Source of the DNA: Pseudomonadota bacterium
Lineage (GTDB): Bacteria > Pseudomonadota > Alphaproteobacteria > Sphingomonadales > Sphingomonadaceae
DNA length: 43,442 nt
Direction: 5' to 3'
Assembly (NCBI GenBank): GCA_023417515.1
Contig: JAEZFL010000069.1
Coordinates: 1-43,442, forward strand
In this document: positions 7,684 through 15,869 of the stretch, one piece after another
How positions within the stretch are numbered: the first letter of the stretch is position 1
Layout of the letters: each line of letters opens with the position of its first letter
The notes under the pieces: model-generated
Database searches by the model: none
The model's input: only the letters and a program-made list of their open reading frames with translations
What the model was told of the DNA's origin: nothing
Position numbers and translations under genes: made by a program

Positions 7684-8496
7684 ATGGAATTGCGCCTCGT
7701 CCAGGTCGACGCCTTCGCCGACCGCCCGTTCACCGGCAATCCCGCCGCGGTGATGTCGCTCGATTCCTGGCTGCCCGACGAGATTCTCCAGGCGATCGCC
7801 CTCGAGAACAATCTCAGCGAGACCGCCTTCACCATCCCCGACTCGAGCGGCGAGGCGGATTACGAGCTGCGCTGGTTCACCCCGGCGACCGAGGTCGTGC
7901 TGTGCGGCCACGCCACCCTGGCGAGCGGCCATGTCCTGATCGACACCGCGCGCGAGACCGGCCGGATCCGCTTCCGCACCCGCAAGGCCGGAATGCTGGA
8001 GGTCGCCCGCGACGGCGACCGCTACGCCATGTCGCTGCCCAGCTGGAAGCCGGAGCCCCGGCCGCTGCCGCGAATCCTCGCCGCGCTCGGGATCGACGCG
8101 GTCGAGACGCTGTGGCACCCGCAGCGCTATGGCCTCGTCGTCGTCGAGAGCGAGGACATCGTCCGCGCCGTCGACCCGGACATCGCCGCGCTCGCCGCCG
8201 AGGGCGACGTCCTCACCATCGTCACCGCCCCCGGCCGCGACGTCGACTTCGTCAGCCGCGTCTTCGCCGCCGGCGCCGGGATCCCCGAGGACCCGGTGAC
8301 CGGCTCGGCCCACGCCGTCGCCGCGCCTTACTGGGCCGAGCGGCTCGGCAAGGACCGCCTCACCGCCTACCAGGCCAGCAAGCGCGGCGGCCACCTCACC
8401 TGCCGGATTCAGCCTGCCCCGGCGCAAGCCGGGGGCGACCGGGTCATCGTCGGCGGCAAGTGCGTGACGGTGATCGAAGGCGTCATGCAGATCTGA
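7684..8496 (+). CDS. PhzF-family isomerase-like protein
   Basis: A 270-residue member of the PhzF superfamily, two-domain proteins of the diaminopimelate epimerase fold. The family start (LVQVDAFADRPFTGNPAAVM) and the catalytic Glu block NNLSETAF are clear, as are FTPATEVVLCGHATLAS and the C-terminal EDPVTGSAH block. In Pseudomonas PhzF isomerises dihydro-hydroxyanthranilate in phenazine synthesis, but no phenazine genes are nearby, so the substrate here is unknown. It follows the CDF gene by 25 bases and is followed by a paired repeat. Confidence 0.9.
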   Translation: MELRLVQVDAFADRPFTGNPAAVMSLDSWLPDEILQAIALENNLSETAFTIPDSSGEADYELRWFTPATEVVLCGHATLASGHVLIDTARETGRIRFRTRKAGMLEVARDGDRYAMSLPSWKPEPRPLPRILAALGIDAVETLWHPQRYGLVVVESEDIVRAVDPDIAALAAEGDVLTIVTAPGRDVDFVSRVFAAGAGIPEDPVTGSAHAVAAPYWAERLGKDRLTAYQASKRGGHLTCRIQPAPAQAGGDRVIVGGKCVTVIEGVMQI

Positions 8497-8504
8497 AACT
8501 GGAA

Positions 8505-8658
8505 TCCTCCCTGTCCGCGAAGCGGATGGGGAGGGGGACCGTCCGCCGAAGCGGAGCGTAGGCGGATGGTGGAGGGGCTGTTCGGGCCTCGCGCCAAAGC
8601 CCCTCCACCGCCTACGGCGGTCCCCCTCCCCATGTCCGCTGCGCGGCCACAGGGAGGA
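8505..8658. repeat. Repeat family A, copies 4 and 5 as an inverted pair
   Basis: Copy 4 (8505-8579, plus orientation) runs TCCTCCCTG, stem TCCGCGAAGCGGA, ATGGGGAGGGGGACCG, a long stem and GGTGGAGGGGCT. An 18-base spacer (8580-8597) follows. Copy 5 (8598-8658, minus orientation) then begins AGCCCCTCCACC and ends CAGGGAGGA. The pair has the same geometry as the copies flanking the DUF559 gene, but with a short spacer in place of the gene. It separates the convergent phzF-like and DUF885 genes and could also act as a terminator. Confidence 0.85.
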
Positions 8659-8665
8659 ACCGATC

Positions 8666-10417
8666 CTACCGAACCGGGCCGCTGACCGTGGCGATCCAGC
8701 GGTCGATCTCCGCCTCGAGCACATCCAGTGGCACTGAGCCGTTGCGGAGCACCGCGTCGTGGAACTGGCGGATGTCGAACTGGTCGCCCAGAATCCGCTC
8801 CGCGCGCTGGCGAAGCTCGAGGATCTTCAGCCGGCCGATCATGTAGCCCAAAGCCTGGCCCGGCCAGCTGATATAGCGGTTGACCTCGGCGTCGATATTG
8901 GCCGCGGACAGAGCGGTATTTTCGGTCATGAACGCGACTGCGCGCGCCTTGTCCCAGCCCATCGCGTGGATTCCGGTGTCGACCACCAGCCGAGACGCCC
9001 GCCACATCTGGTAGGAGAGCTCGCCCATGCGCTTCTCGGGCGTGTCGTAGAGGCCCATCTCGCGCCCCAGGCTCTCGGCATAGAGGCCCCAGCCCTCGGT
9101 GAAGGCGGTGTAACTGGTGAAATTGCGGCGGAACGGCGCCAGCTCCAACTCCTGCTGGAGCGCGATCTGGAGATGGTGGCCGGGCGCCGCCTCGTGAGCG
9201 CTCAGCGCCGGGATCTCCCACAAGGGCCGCTGGTCGAGCTTCGACGTGTTGACATAATAAGTGCCGGCGATCCCGCTCTCGGGCGAGCCCGGGCTGTAAT
9301 AGGCCGTCGTCGTGCCGGGCGCGATCTCCGCCGGGATCGGCCGGATCGTATAGGGCAGGCGCGGAAGCCGGCCGAACAGCCGCGGCAGATGGCCGTCGAT
9401 GATGCGCGTGACATAGGCGCTCTCGCGCATCAGCTGCTCGGGGGTCGTCGCATAATGAAGCGGGTCGGTCCGGAGCGCCTGGATGAAGGCCTGGCGGGTC
9501 GGGTGGCCGGCCTCGCGCGCGACCTGGTCCATCTCGCCGCGGATGCGCTCGACCTCGCGCATTCCGATCGCGTGGATCTGCTGCGGGGTGAGGTCGGTGG
9601 TGGTGAAGCTGCGCGCGAGGAAGCGGTAATAATCCGCCCCGCCGCGCTGCGCCGATACGCTGTCGGTGCGCGCACAATTGGGGAGATACTGGGTGCGGAA
9701 GAAGTCGGCGTGGCGGCGATATTCCGGGTTCACCACGGTGGTGATGAGGGTGCGGGCGCGCTCCTGCAGCGCCGCCCAGTCCGCCGCCGGGATCGTCGCC
9801 GGCCGCTCGCGCGTGAACGGAGCGTAGAAGCGCGACTGGGTCACGTCCTCGGTGACGACGCCGCTGATCGTGTTCTCGTAATTGGTCAGCACCGAGCAGG
9901 GCAGGACATAGCCGCCGCGCACCGCATTGGCGGTGATGTCGAGCGCCGCCCGGTTGAGCTGCGGATAGGCGGCGAGCCGCGCGAGATAGGAGTCGAAGTC
10001 CGCGCGGTTGCGCAGCGGCACGTCGTCGGCGAGGCCGGCGAAGTCCTGGTGCCAGCCATAATAGGTCGTGAACAGCATGTCGCGCTGGGGAAAGCGGTTG
10101 CCCTCGACCTGCTCGGCGAGGTCGCGGATCAGGATCGCTCGGTTGACCCGGTCGTCGTCAGTCAGCGCGCCTTCGGGGATTCGCTGGAGCCGGTCGAGGA
10201 AGGCCTGCGCCTCGCGGGCGCGGCGGTCGCGCGCCGCCGGGCTGATGTCGCGCAGCCGGTCATCGAAGTCGCGCACGCCGAGCCGGGTCGCCGCCACCGG
10301 ATTCTCGCGCAGCAGCCACTGATAATGTTCCTCCATCAGCGCGTGGAGGTCGTCGGCCGGGGCGGCCGCGGCGGGGGTTGCGAGGAGCAGGGAGGCGGCG
10401 ATCAGGAAAGCGCGCAA
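8666..10417 (-). CDS. DUF885 family secreted peptidase-like protein
   Basis: A 583-residue exported protein. Residues 1-19 form a signal peptide ending ATPAAAA. The body is a DUF885 domain: an N-terminal helical part, then the HEAAPGHH block at 408-415, which resembles the HExxH zinc-binding site of metallopeptidases with a Pro-Gly insertion characteristic of this family. Other family blocks are FTEGWGLYAESL and GQALGYMIGRLKI. The start is a TTG at 10417, with a GGAGA ribosome site about 8 bases upstream and the signal peptide directly after. It probably acts in the periplasm; peptidase activity is assumed from the motif. Confidence 0.88.
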   Translation of the reverse strand: MRAFLIAASLLLATPAAAAPADDLHALMEEHYQWLLRENPVAATRLGVRDFDDRLRDISPAARDRRAREAQAFLDRLQRIPEGALTDDDRVNRAILIRDLAEQVEGNRFPQRDMLFTTYYGWHQDFAGLADDVPLRNRADFDSYLARLAAYPQLNRAALDITANAVRGGYVLPCSVLTNYENTISGVVTEDVTQSRFYAPFTRERPATIPAADWAALQERARTLITTVVNPEYRRHADFFRTQYLPNCARTDSVSAQRGGADYYRFLARSFTTTDLTPQQIHAIGMREVERIRGEMDQVAREAGHPTRQAFIQALRTDPLHYATTPEQLMRESAYVTRIIDGHLPRLFGRLPRLPYTIRPIPAEIAPGTTTAYYSPGSPESGIAGTYYVNTSKLDQRPLWEIPALSAHEAAPGHHLQIALQQELELAPFRRNFTSYTAFTEGWGLYAESLGREMGLYDTPEKRMGELSYQMWRASRLVVDTGIHAMGWDKARAVAFMTENTALSAANIDAEVNRYISWPGQALGYMIGRLKILELRQRAERILGDQFDIRQFHDAVLRNGSVPLDVLEAEIDRWIATVSGPVR

Positions 10418-10534
10418 GGCAGGGTCTCCGTCGGTGGGTCGCCGGACCCTAGCGCCGCCTCCCGCCGCCGCAAAGCCGCCGCTTTGGGCGCGGCCTCACG
10501 CCATGCTATGCCGCCTCCGGAAGGAGCCCTGTTC

Positions 10535-10909
10535 ATGGCCGACAAGAAGAAAAAGAAGAAGGCCGCCAAGGCCCCCAAGGAAATCGCCGGAATCAAGATT
10601 CCCAAGCCGCTCCGCGAGCCGGCCGCCCAGTTGCTGAAGGCGGTCCAGAGCCCAGCCTTCGCCGACGTCGCCTCGGCGGCCTTGCTCAGCGCCGCCGCCG
10701 CTCTCCAGCAGGGCAAGACCAAGGCCGCGGCCGCCGATCCGGCCGCGCCCAAGGCCGGCGCGAACAAGGCCGTCGCCGCGACCACCGCCGGCGCCCTCGG
10801 AGCGATGCTCGCCACCAGGGCGATCGAAGAGGTCACCAGGCTCGCGGAGAAGGGCCAGGGCGGCAACGGCTCGGCCGGCGTGCGCGGCAAGCCTGCTAAG
10901 AAATCTTAG
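10535..10909 (+). CDS. Small Ala/Lys-rich hypothetical protein
   Basis: A 124-residue protein with a strongly basic N-terminus (ADKKKKKKAAKAPK), then an Ala-rich helical middle (FADVASAALLSAAAALQQGK and AVAATTAGALGAMLATRAIEE) and a basic tail. The start at 10535 is set by AAGGAG eight bases upstream; an ATG at 10508 in the same frame lacks one. The family is not recognised. The composition suggests a nucleic-acid-associated or membrane-edge protein, but that is only inferred from charge. Confidence 0.65.
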   Translation: MADKKKKKKAAKAPKEIAGIKIPKPLREPAAQLLKAVQSPAFADVASAALLSAAAALQQGKTKAAAADPAAPKAGANKAVAATTAGALGAMLATRAIEEVTRLAEKGQGGNGSAGVRGKPAKKS

Positions 10910-10921
10910 TTTGCACCAGAT

Positions 10922-10946
10922 CCGCTCATCAGCCTGAGCGGGTTTG
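10922..10946. terminator. Hairpin between convergent small genes
   Basis: CCGCTCA (10922-10928) pairs with TGAGCGG (10935-10941) across a six-base loop, followed by GTTTG. It lies 12 bases after the stop of the plus-strand gene and just before the end of the minus-strand gene. The T tract is weak. Confidence 0.5.
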
Positions 10947-10962
10947 TGGGCTTCCTCGACTC

Positions 10963-11175
10963 CTAGGCCGGCCGGCTGTGCGCCGCCGGCGGCGTGAAGC
11001 TGCGCGGGACCACCACCGGACGATATTCGCTGAAATGGCCGGTGCGGTATTCCTCGATCTGCTGGCGATAGAGTTCCGCAAGCTCGCGGTGCGCGTCGCG
11101 CGCCGACCGCGAATCGGCCTGCTCCGCACGGACGCGCTCGATCTGTTCGCGGTGCAGATAATAATTCAGGTCCAT
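10963..11175 (-). CDS. Small MDLxYY-family protein (paralogue of 30266-30442)
   Basis: A 70-residue charged, mostly helical protein starting MDLNYYLHREQIER and containing ARDAHRELAELYRQQIEEY. A clear paralogue of 58 residues lies at 30266-30442, sharing MDL-x-YY, RE, ER, AR-x-AH, LAE-x-YR at the same spacing. The C-terminal 25 residues (PVVVPRSFTPPAAHSRPA) are not shared. A GGGGAAG ribosome site precedes the ATG. No function is known to me for this family. Confidence 0.75.
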   Translation of the reverse strand: MDLNYYLHREQIERVRAEQADSRSARDAHRELAELYRQQIEEYRTGHFSEYRPVVVPRSFTPPAAHSRPA

Positions 11176-11331
11176 GCCCAGCTTCCCCAGCGAATGAGCG
11201 CCGACGATCCAGCGATCGAGGGGCGCTTCCGTGGTCCCTGTTGAGCGCCGCGGAGCGGACTCTCCGTGACGAGACTCGCCCTACCACAATCCCGCCACAA
11301 TCGCCATTGCGGCGATCCGCAGGTGCTTAGG

Positions 11332-11637
11332 TCAGCCGCTCCTTTGCTGCGGCGGGACGATCGCCTCGGCGGCGCAGCGCTGGGCCGCCTCGCTGTCCGC
11401 CGGCTGGGGCCGATAGGAGCGAAGCTCGGCGGCGCTCTTGCCTTCCATCAGCCGGTCGATCGAGCAATTGCACAGCCGCGCAGGATCGATCCCCTCCGGC
11501 AAGCCGCCCGAACGCGCCTGCTGGACGCAGGCCCCGACCGCCGTCTCCCGCCAGCGCAGCTTGTAATCCTCTTCCGACTGGCACCCGGCGAGCGGAAGCA
11601 ACAGCGCGATCAGGGCAAGGCTCGACGTGCGACTCAT
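11332..11637 (-). CDS. Small lipoprotein, function unknown
   Basis: A 101-residue protein with a lipoprotein signal peptide: MSRTSSLALIALLLPLAGC, lipobox LAGC at 16-19. The mature part has paired cysteines (GACVQQARSGG, LCNCSIDRLMEGKS, AAQRCAAE) that could form disulfides in the periplasm. A GGAGAGGAG ribosome site supports the start. Small proteins with this cysteine pattern are common in sphingomonads, but I cannot name a function. Confidence 0.75.
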   Translation of the reverse strand: MSRTSSLALIALLLPLAGCQSEEDYKLRWRETAVGACVQQARSGGLPEGIDPARLCNCSIDRLMEGKSAAELRSYRPQPADSEAAQRCAAEAIVPPQQRSG

Positions 11638-11753
11638 CCGCGACTCCTCTCCAGGTCCTTGGGAACGGCATCGCCGCCGCGCGGTTCCGGGCCGGCGCGA
11701 TCATATGGGGCGACGCGACGCGCGCAATCGCGCCTGCCCGCGCCGCGCACCGA

Positions 11754-12152
11754 TCAGGTCGCCGGCTGCTGCCGAGTCCCCGGCTCGCAGGTATAGACGA
11801 TCCCTCGCGGCGCCTCGTCCGTGCACTGGCTCGCCGGCGTCGTCTTGTAGGTGCACCAGGGCTGCCCATCGTTCAAATTGCTGTAGGTCTGGTTGTCCCA
11901 GCACACCGCCGTCAGCCACGGCCGGTCGCACATCGCCGCCTGCGGCTCGGCACCGTCGCTGCGCCCGACGTCGTTGCCGGCGCATCCGCCGATCCCGACC
12001 CGCACCCAGCGGTTCTGCGCGGGGACGGCGGGCTCGGCCGAGGCCTGGTTGCCGGCCTCCTCCTTCGCGCTGCCGCCGTTCGAGCAGCCAGGCGCCGCCA
12101 CGCCAAAGCATGCGATCAGAGCCGTCGTCGTGATGGAAAGTCGAAGAGACAT
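11754..12152 (-). CDS. Small cysteine-rich exported protein
   Basis: A 132-residue protein. Residues 1-23 look like a lipoprotein signal (ITTTALIACFGVAAPGC), though the lipobox APGC is weak. The mature chain has seven cysteines (GGCAGND, AMCDRPWLTAVCWDN, PWCTYKTT, SQCTDE, YTCEPG), fitting a disulfide-bonded periplasmic domain. The start at 12152 has AAGGAGAG upstream; the longer open frame to 12293 has no such site and is not secretory. The family is not recognised. Confidence 0.7.
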   Translation of the reverse strand: MSLRLSITTTALIACFGVAAPGCSNGGSAKEEAGNQASAEPAVPAQNRWVRVGIGGCAGNDVGRSDGAEPQAAMCDRPWLTAVCWDNQTYSNLNDGQPWCTYKTTPASQCTDEAPRGIVYTCEPGTRQQPAT

Positions 12153-12348
12153 CGCCGCTCTCCTTCCGCGGCCGAGATTACGCCTGCGCCGGGGGCGTGA
12201 CAATGAGTCGAATGCCGCGCGACTTGACTTTGTGCGCCGCAGCATCCACTTGGCCGGCAGGCGAGGCGTCATGCAGCGTGAACAGGACCCCATCTGAAAA
12301 GGGGTATCCGGCTCCGCTTCGTCATTTTCAAAGGCTTTCCCTTTTCAC

Positions 12349-12367
12349 GCGGGTTGGCAGAACCCGC
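12349..12367 (+). promoter_or_regulatory. Leader hairpin upstream of DEAD-box helicase
   Basis: GCGGGTT (12349-12355), loop GGCAG, AACCCGC (12361-12367): a perfect seven-pair stem 53 bases before the helicase ATG, with no T run after it. It may be an RNA structure in the leader. Some RNA helicase genes control themselves through leader structures, but nothing here proves it. Confidence 0.35.
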
Positions 12368-12420
12368 CGCGTTTCGCGCGCCGTTCCGGCTGCGCGGCCG
12401 CCGCAATTTCGTGAGTTTTC

Positions 12421-13782
12421 ATGACCGTTTCATTCGAATCCCTCGGGCTGTCGCAACCCGTTCTCCAGGCGCTCGCGCTGAAGGATTACACGCAGCCCTC
12501 GCCGATCCAGGCGCAGGCGATCCCGACCCTTCTCCAGGGCCGCGACCTGCTCGGAATCGCGCAGACCGGCACCGGCAAGACCGCCGCCTTCATGCTTCCG
12601 TCGATCGACCGCCTCAGCGGCGCGCGCCGGCCGCAGTCGCGCACCTGCCGAATGCTGGTCCTCGCGCCGACCCGCGAGCTTGCCAGCCAGATCGCCGCGA
12701 GCGCCCGCGATTACGCCAAGTTCACCGCGCTCAACGTCGCGACGGTGTTCGGCGGAACCTCGCTCCACAGGAACCGCCAGGACCTCGCCCGCGGAGTCGA
12801 CGTTCTCGTCGCAACGCCCGGCCGCCTGCTGGACCTCATCGACCAGGGCGCTCTGACCCTCGCCAAGCTCGAGATCCTGGTGCTCGACGAAGCCGACCAG
12901 ATGATGGACCTCGGCTTCATCCACGCGCTTCGCCGGATCGTCGCGATGCTTCCGCGCGACCGTCAGACCCTGTTCTTCTCGGCGACGATGCCAAAGACGA
13001 TCCGCGAGCTGGCCGACAAGTTCCTGCGGGATCCGGCCGAGGTGAAGGTCGCTCCCGAGGCGACCACCGCCGAGCGGGTCACCCAGTTCGTCACCTTCTG
13101 CAACCAGGGCGAGAAGCAGGCGCTCCTCACCCTGACCCTGAAGGCGACGACGATCGACCGAGCGCTCGTCTTCACCCGCACGAAGCATGGCGCCGACCGC
13201 GTCGTCCGCCAGCTCGCCGCAAGCGGAATCGCCGCCAACGCGATCCACGGCAACAAGAGCCAGCCGCAGCGCGAGCGCGCATTGGGCGAGTTCCGCTCGG
13301 GAAAGGTGCCGATCCTGGTGGCGACCGACATCGCCGCTCGCGGGATCGACGTCAGCGGGGTCAGCCACGTGTTCAACTTCGAGCTGCCCAACGTTCCGGA
13401 TCAATATGTCCACCGCATCGGCCGCACCGCGCGCGCCGGCAATGATGGCGTCGCCATCGCCTTCTGCTCCGACGAGGAGCGCGGCGACCTCAAGGGAATC
13501 GAGAAGCTGATCCGCCAGCGCATCGACGTGCTCCCGCCGCCCCCCGGCCTCGCCGCCGAAGCCGCCCGAATCAAGGCCACCCGCCCGGCGCAGCCGCCCG
13601 CGGGCGAGCGCCAGGAGCGCCACGAGCGCCCGCGTCACGAGCAGCGCCGCCCCGGCGGCCCGTCGCGGCGCAAGCCGGGCGGCAGCGGTCCCAACCACCG
13701 CACGTCCAACGGCGGCGTGCGCAAGGGCGAAGTCGGCCGCCACAGCGGCCGAGTGCGCCGAGCGAGCGACGCCCGCGTCTAG
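12421..13782 (+). CDS. DEAD-box ATP-dependent RNA helicase (RhlE-like)
   Basis: A 453-residue RNA helicase. Domain 1 carries the Q motif (FESLGL...PSPIQ), motif I AQTGTGKT at 47-54, PTRELA at 83-88, DEAD at 156-159 and SAT at 187-189. Domain 2 has ALVFTRTKHGAD, ATDIAARGIDV and HRIGRTARAG. The C-terminal 80 residues are basic and Arg/Gly/Pro rich (RQERHERPRHEQRRPGG), as in RhlE proteins, and should bind RNA without specificity. It probably works in ribosome assembly or RNA turnover. The ATG at 12421 has only a poor ribosome site. Confidence 0.93.
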   Translation: MTVSFESLGLSQPVLQALALKDYTQPSPIQAQAIPTLLQGRDLLGIAQTGTGKTAAFMLPSIDRLSGARRPQSRTCRMLVLAPTRELASQIAASARDYAKFTALNVATVFGGTSLHRNRQDLARGVDVLVATPGRLLDLIDQGALTLAKLEILVLDEADQMMDLGFIHALRRIVAMLPRDRQTLFFSATMPKTIRELADKFLRDPAEVKVAPEATTAERVTQFVTFCNQGEKQALLTLTLKATTIDRALVFTRTKHGADRVVRQLAASGIAANAIHGNKSQPQRERALGEFRSGKVPILVATDIAARGIDVSGVSHVFNFELPNVPDQYVHRIGRTARAGNDGVAIAFCSDEERGDLKGIEKLIRQRIDVLPPPPGLAAEAARIKATRPAQPPAGERQERHERPRHEQRRPGGPSRRKPGGSGPNHRTSNGGVRKGEVGRHSGRVRRASDARV

Positions 13783-13899
13783 AACGGCCCGGCCTCGCGC
13801 CGCATTCGCGAAGAACGCGCGAAACCTCGCGACCGGTCATGAATTGATTTGAAGTCTCTTCTTTCCCGATTAGGATTTCCTGATCGGGGGAGAGGAATC

Positions 13900-14199
13900 A
13901 TGGAATGGCTGGATTCGGCGCTGCCTTATGTTGCGGCGCTGATTACTATCTGTGCCGGCGTTGTCGGCTTTTTCTGGGCGCGCGGGGGAGAGCGTAATCA
14001 AGTCGGCGGCGTGGGATGGGTCGCACTTGCACTTATTCTAGGGGCCGGCTTCGTCACTGTTCTTCAAACCTACCGGACCAATCAGAAGGCCGCGGCATCG
14101 CGCGTTGCCGCCGCCCGGGCGGAGCAGCGGGCGGAAGAGCTCAGCGACGAGCTTCGCCGCGCTCGGGTCGGTTCATTCTCGGCCTGGTCTCTGATCTGA
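13900..14199 (+). CDS. Small two-TM protein with coiled-coil tail
   Basis: A 99-residue protein: hydrophobic segment at about 10-27 (VAALITICAGVVGFFW), a second at about 38-55 (VGWVALALILGAGFVTVL), then a charged helix with heptad-like pattern (AARAEQRAEELSDELRRAR). A strong GGGGGAGAGGAAT ribosome site precedes the ATG. Codon use is less GC-biased than in neighbouring genes. The abrupt end after the coiled coil could mean that a C-terminal domain has been lost, but no continuing frame was recognised. No family was recognised. Confidence 0.6.
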   Translation: MEWLDSALPYVAALITICAGVVGFFWARGGERNQVGGVGWVALALILGAGFVTVLQTYRTNQKAAASRVAAARAEQRAEELSDELRRARVGSFSAWSLI

Positions 14200-14308
14200 G
14201 AGGGTTTCGTGCCGAAGTCTGCGAGGGTGATCCCTGACGCCGGCCTGAAATGGGCGCTCCGCATCCGCGCAGGTGCGCTCCCACTGAGCAGCCCTCATCG
14301 CCAGCCGG

Positions 14309-14992
14309 TCATGCTCTGGCGCTGGGATCGGGACCGAACACCGCCTTGACGTGCTCGCGGTAGAGCCGGGTCTGGCGTCCCATCAGATATTTGTCGTCGA
14401 GCGCCCGCGACAGCACGATCGAGCCCTCAACGATCGCGGTCAGCATGTCGGCCAGGGCGTCATAATCGGCCGTGGAGCGGGGCGGGTGGCGGGCCGCGAT
14501 CTCCTCCAGCCAGGCCGCGAACCGCGCCCGCAACTTGAGCACGCTGGCACGGTTCATCGCCAGCACCGTCTTGTCGAACAAGGCGGCTTGGTAGGTGACG
14601 GTGGCGATCAGACAGCCGGGATGGAGCTCCGGCATGTCGTCCATCGCCTCGGCATAGAGATTGAGGAACAGCAGGAAGCTCTGCAGCGGATCCTCGCACA
14701 GCGACCGCGCCCGCCGGGTCAGCCCGTCGATCAGCTCGTCATCCTCGCTGATGAAGCGCTCCAGCGCCTGGCGGGCGAGGTCGTTCTTGTCCTTGAAATG
14801 GTAGAAGAAGCCGCTCTTGGTGATCCCCGCCGCCTCGACCAGCTCCTCGATCGAGGTCGCCGCGAAGCCTTTGTGGACGATCGAATCATAGGCGATGTCG
14901 AGAATCCGCTGGCGAGTCCGCTCGCCCTTGGTCTGAACCTCGGGGTCCAGCTGTACCGACGGTGCGGTTTTCTGGTCGACCTTCCCGGGCAT
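14309..14992 (-). CDS. TetR/AcrR family transcriptional regulator
   Basis: A 227-residue regulator. The TetR DNA-binding domain is at about 24-70: RTRQRILDIAYDSIVHKGF, TSIEELVEAAGITKSGFFYHFKDKNDL. The C-terminal ligand domain has HPGCLIATVTYQ and resembles the group that includes AefR/AcuR-like regulators. It is transcribed divergently from the fatty acid hydroxylase-like gene and is a good candidate to control that pair and itself. No clear operator palindrome was found in 14993-15146. Confidence 0.9.
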   Translation of the reverse strand: MPGKVDQKTAPSVQLDPEVQTKGERTRQRILDIAYDSIVHKGFAATSIEELVEAAGITKSGFFYHFKDKNDLARQALERFISEDDELIDGLTRRARSLCEDPLQSFLLFLNLYAEAMDDMPELHPGCLIATVTYQAALFDKTVLAMNRASVLKLRARFAAWLEEIAARHPPRSTADYDALADMLTAIVEGSIVLSRALDDKYLMGRQTRLYREHVKAVFGPDPSARA

Positions 14993-15146
14993 GGCGGCGG
15001 CGGCCTTTCGCGAGAGGAGGCTAACCTATCACGGGGGCGCGATTTTCCCTAGCATCTGATAAAAGACCGCGCGCGCGCTAGAGAGGGCGCGGCACGCGCC
15101 TGTATCTCCACCGCACCTTGTTTCGGGGTTTTAGGGGAGAGACACA

Positions 15147-15869
15147 GTGTTCGGTTTGTATCATTTCATCGCGTTCGGCCTGTTCGCCGCCTTCGTGGCG
15201 GCGGACCTGCTCGTCCGCGCTCGGGCCTTTCCGGAGGTGGCCCTGTGGCCATTGAAGGGCCTGGCCTTCTTCGCGCTCTACTTCGCGGTCGCGACCTTCG
15301 CGCCGCTGCTGTGGGACGGCTGGCTCGGCGGGCATCGGCTCGTCGACGCCGCCGCCCTGCCCTTCTGGGTCCAGGTCGCCGGCGGCTTCGTCGCGCTCGA
15401 ATTCGGAATCTATGTCTGGCACCGGACGATGCACAATGCGCCGTTCCTGTGGCGCTGGTTCCACCAGATGCATCACAGCGCCGAGCGCGTCGACATCTGG
15501 GGCGCCTTCTACTTCCACCCGTTTGACATGATCGGCTGGGCCCTGCTCGGAAGCCTCGCGCTCGTGCTCGGCTTCGGCATCAGCGCCGAGGCGGCGATCT
15601 GGATCAACGTCGCGGCGACCTTCCTGTCGATGTTCACCCACGCGAACATCAAGACGCCGCGCTGGCTCGGCTATATCGTCGCCCGGCCGGAAAGCCATGC
15701 GCTCCACCATGAGCGCGGAGTCCACGGCCGCAATTATGCCGACGTGCCCTGGTTCGACATGATCTTCGGCACGTTCGAAAATCCGCGCAGCTTCGATGGC
15801 GAGGTCGGCTTCTACGACGGCGGTTCGAAGCGCCTCGGCGCGATGCTGGCGGGGAGGTCGATCGCATGA
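15147..15869 (+). CDS. Sterol desaturase/fatty acid hydroxylase superfamily protein
   Basis: A 240-residue integral membrane di-iron enzyme. Four hydrophobic regions surround the histidine clusters H92-x3-H96 (HRTMH), H106-xx-HH110 (HQMHH) and H184-xx-HH188 (HALHH), the ligands of the diiron site. Such enzymes hydroxylate or desaturate lipids using oxygen. The start is a GTG with GGGGAGA seven bases upstream. It overlaps the next gene by four bases. The lipid substrate cannot be deduced; carotenoids, sterol-like lipids or fatty acids are all possible for the family. Confidence 0.9.
   Translation: MFGLYHFIAFGLFAAFVAADLLVRARAFPEVALWPLKGLAFFALYFAVATFAPLLWDGWLGGHRLVDAAALPFWVQVAGGFVALEFGIYVWHRTMHNAPFLWRWFHQMHHSAERVDIWGAFYFHPFDMIGWALLGSLALVLGFGISAEAAIWINVAATFLSMFTHANIKTPRWLGYIVARPESHALHHERGVHGRNYADVPWFDMIFGTFENPRSFDGEVGFYDGGSKRLGAMLAGRSIA

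Noticed and set aside
7684..8496. Phenazine biosynthesis gene phzF
   Set aside because: Fold and motifs fit the PhzF superfamily, but none of the other phenazine genes is present; a specific gene name would overstate it.
8505..8658. Insertion sequence or transposase remnant
   Set aside because: No transposase-like coding sequence is in or near the paired repeat; it is better described as a REP/BIME-like pair.
8759..10909. 716-codon open frame on the plus strand opposite the DUF885 gene
   Set aside because: It is an antisense frame kept open by high GC. Only its last 124 codons (10535-10909) have a ribosome site and a protein-like sequence.
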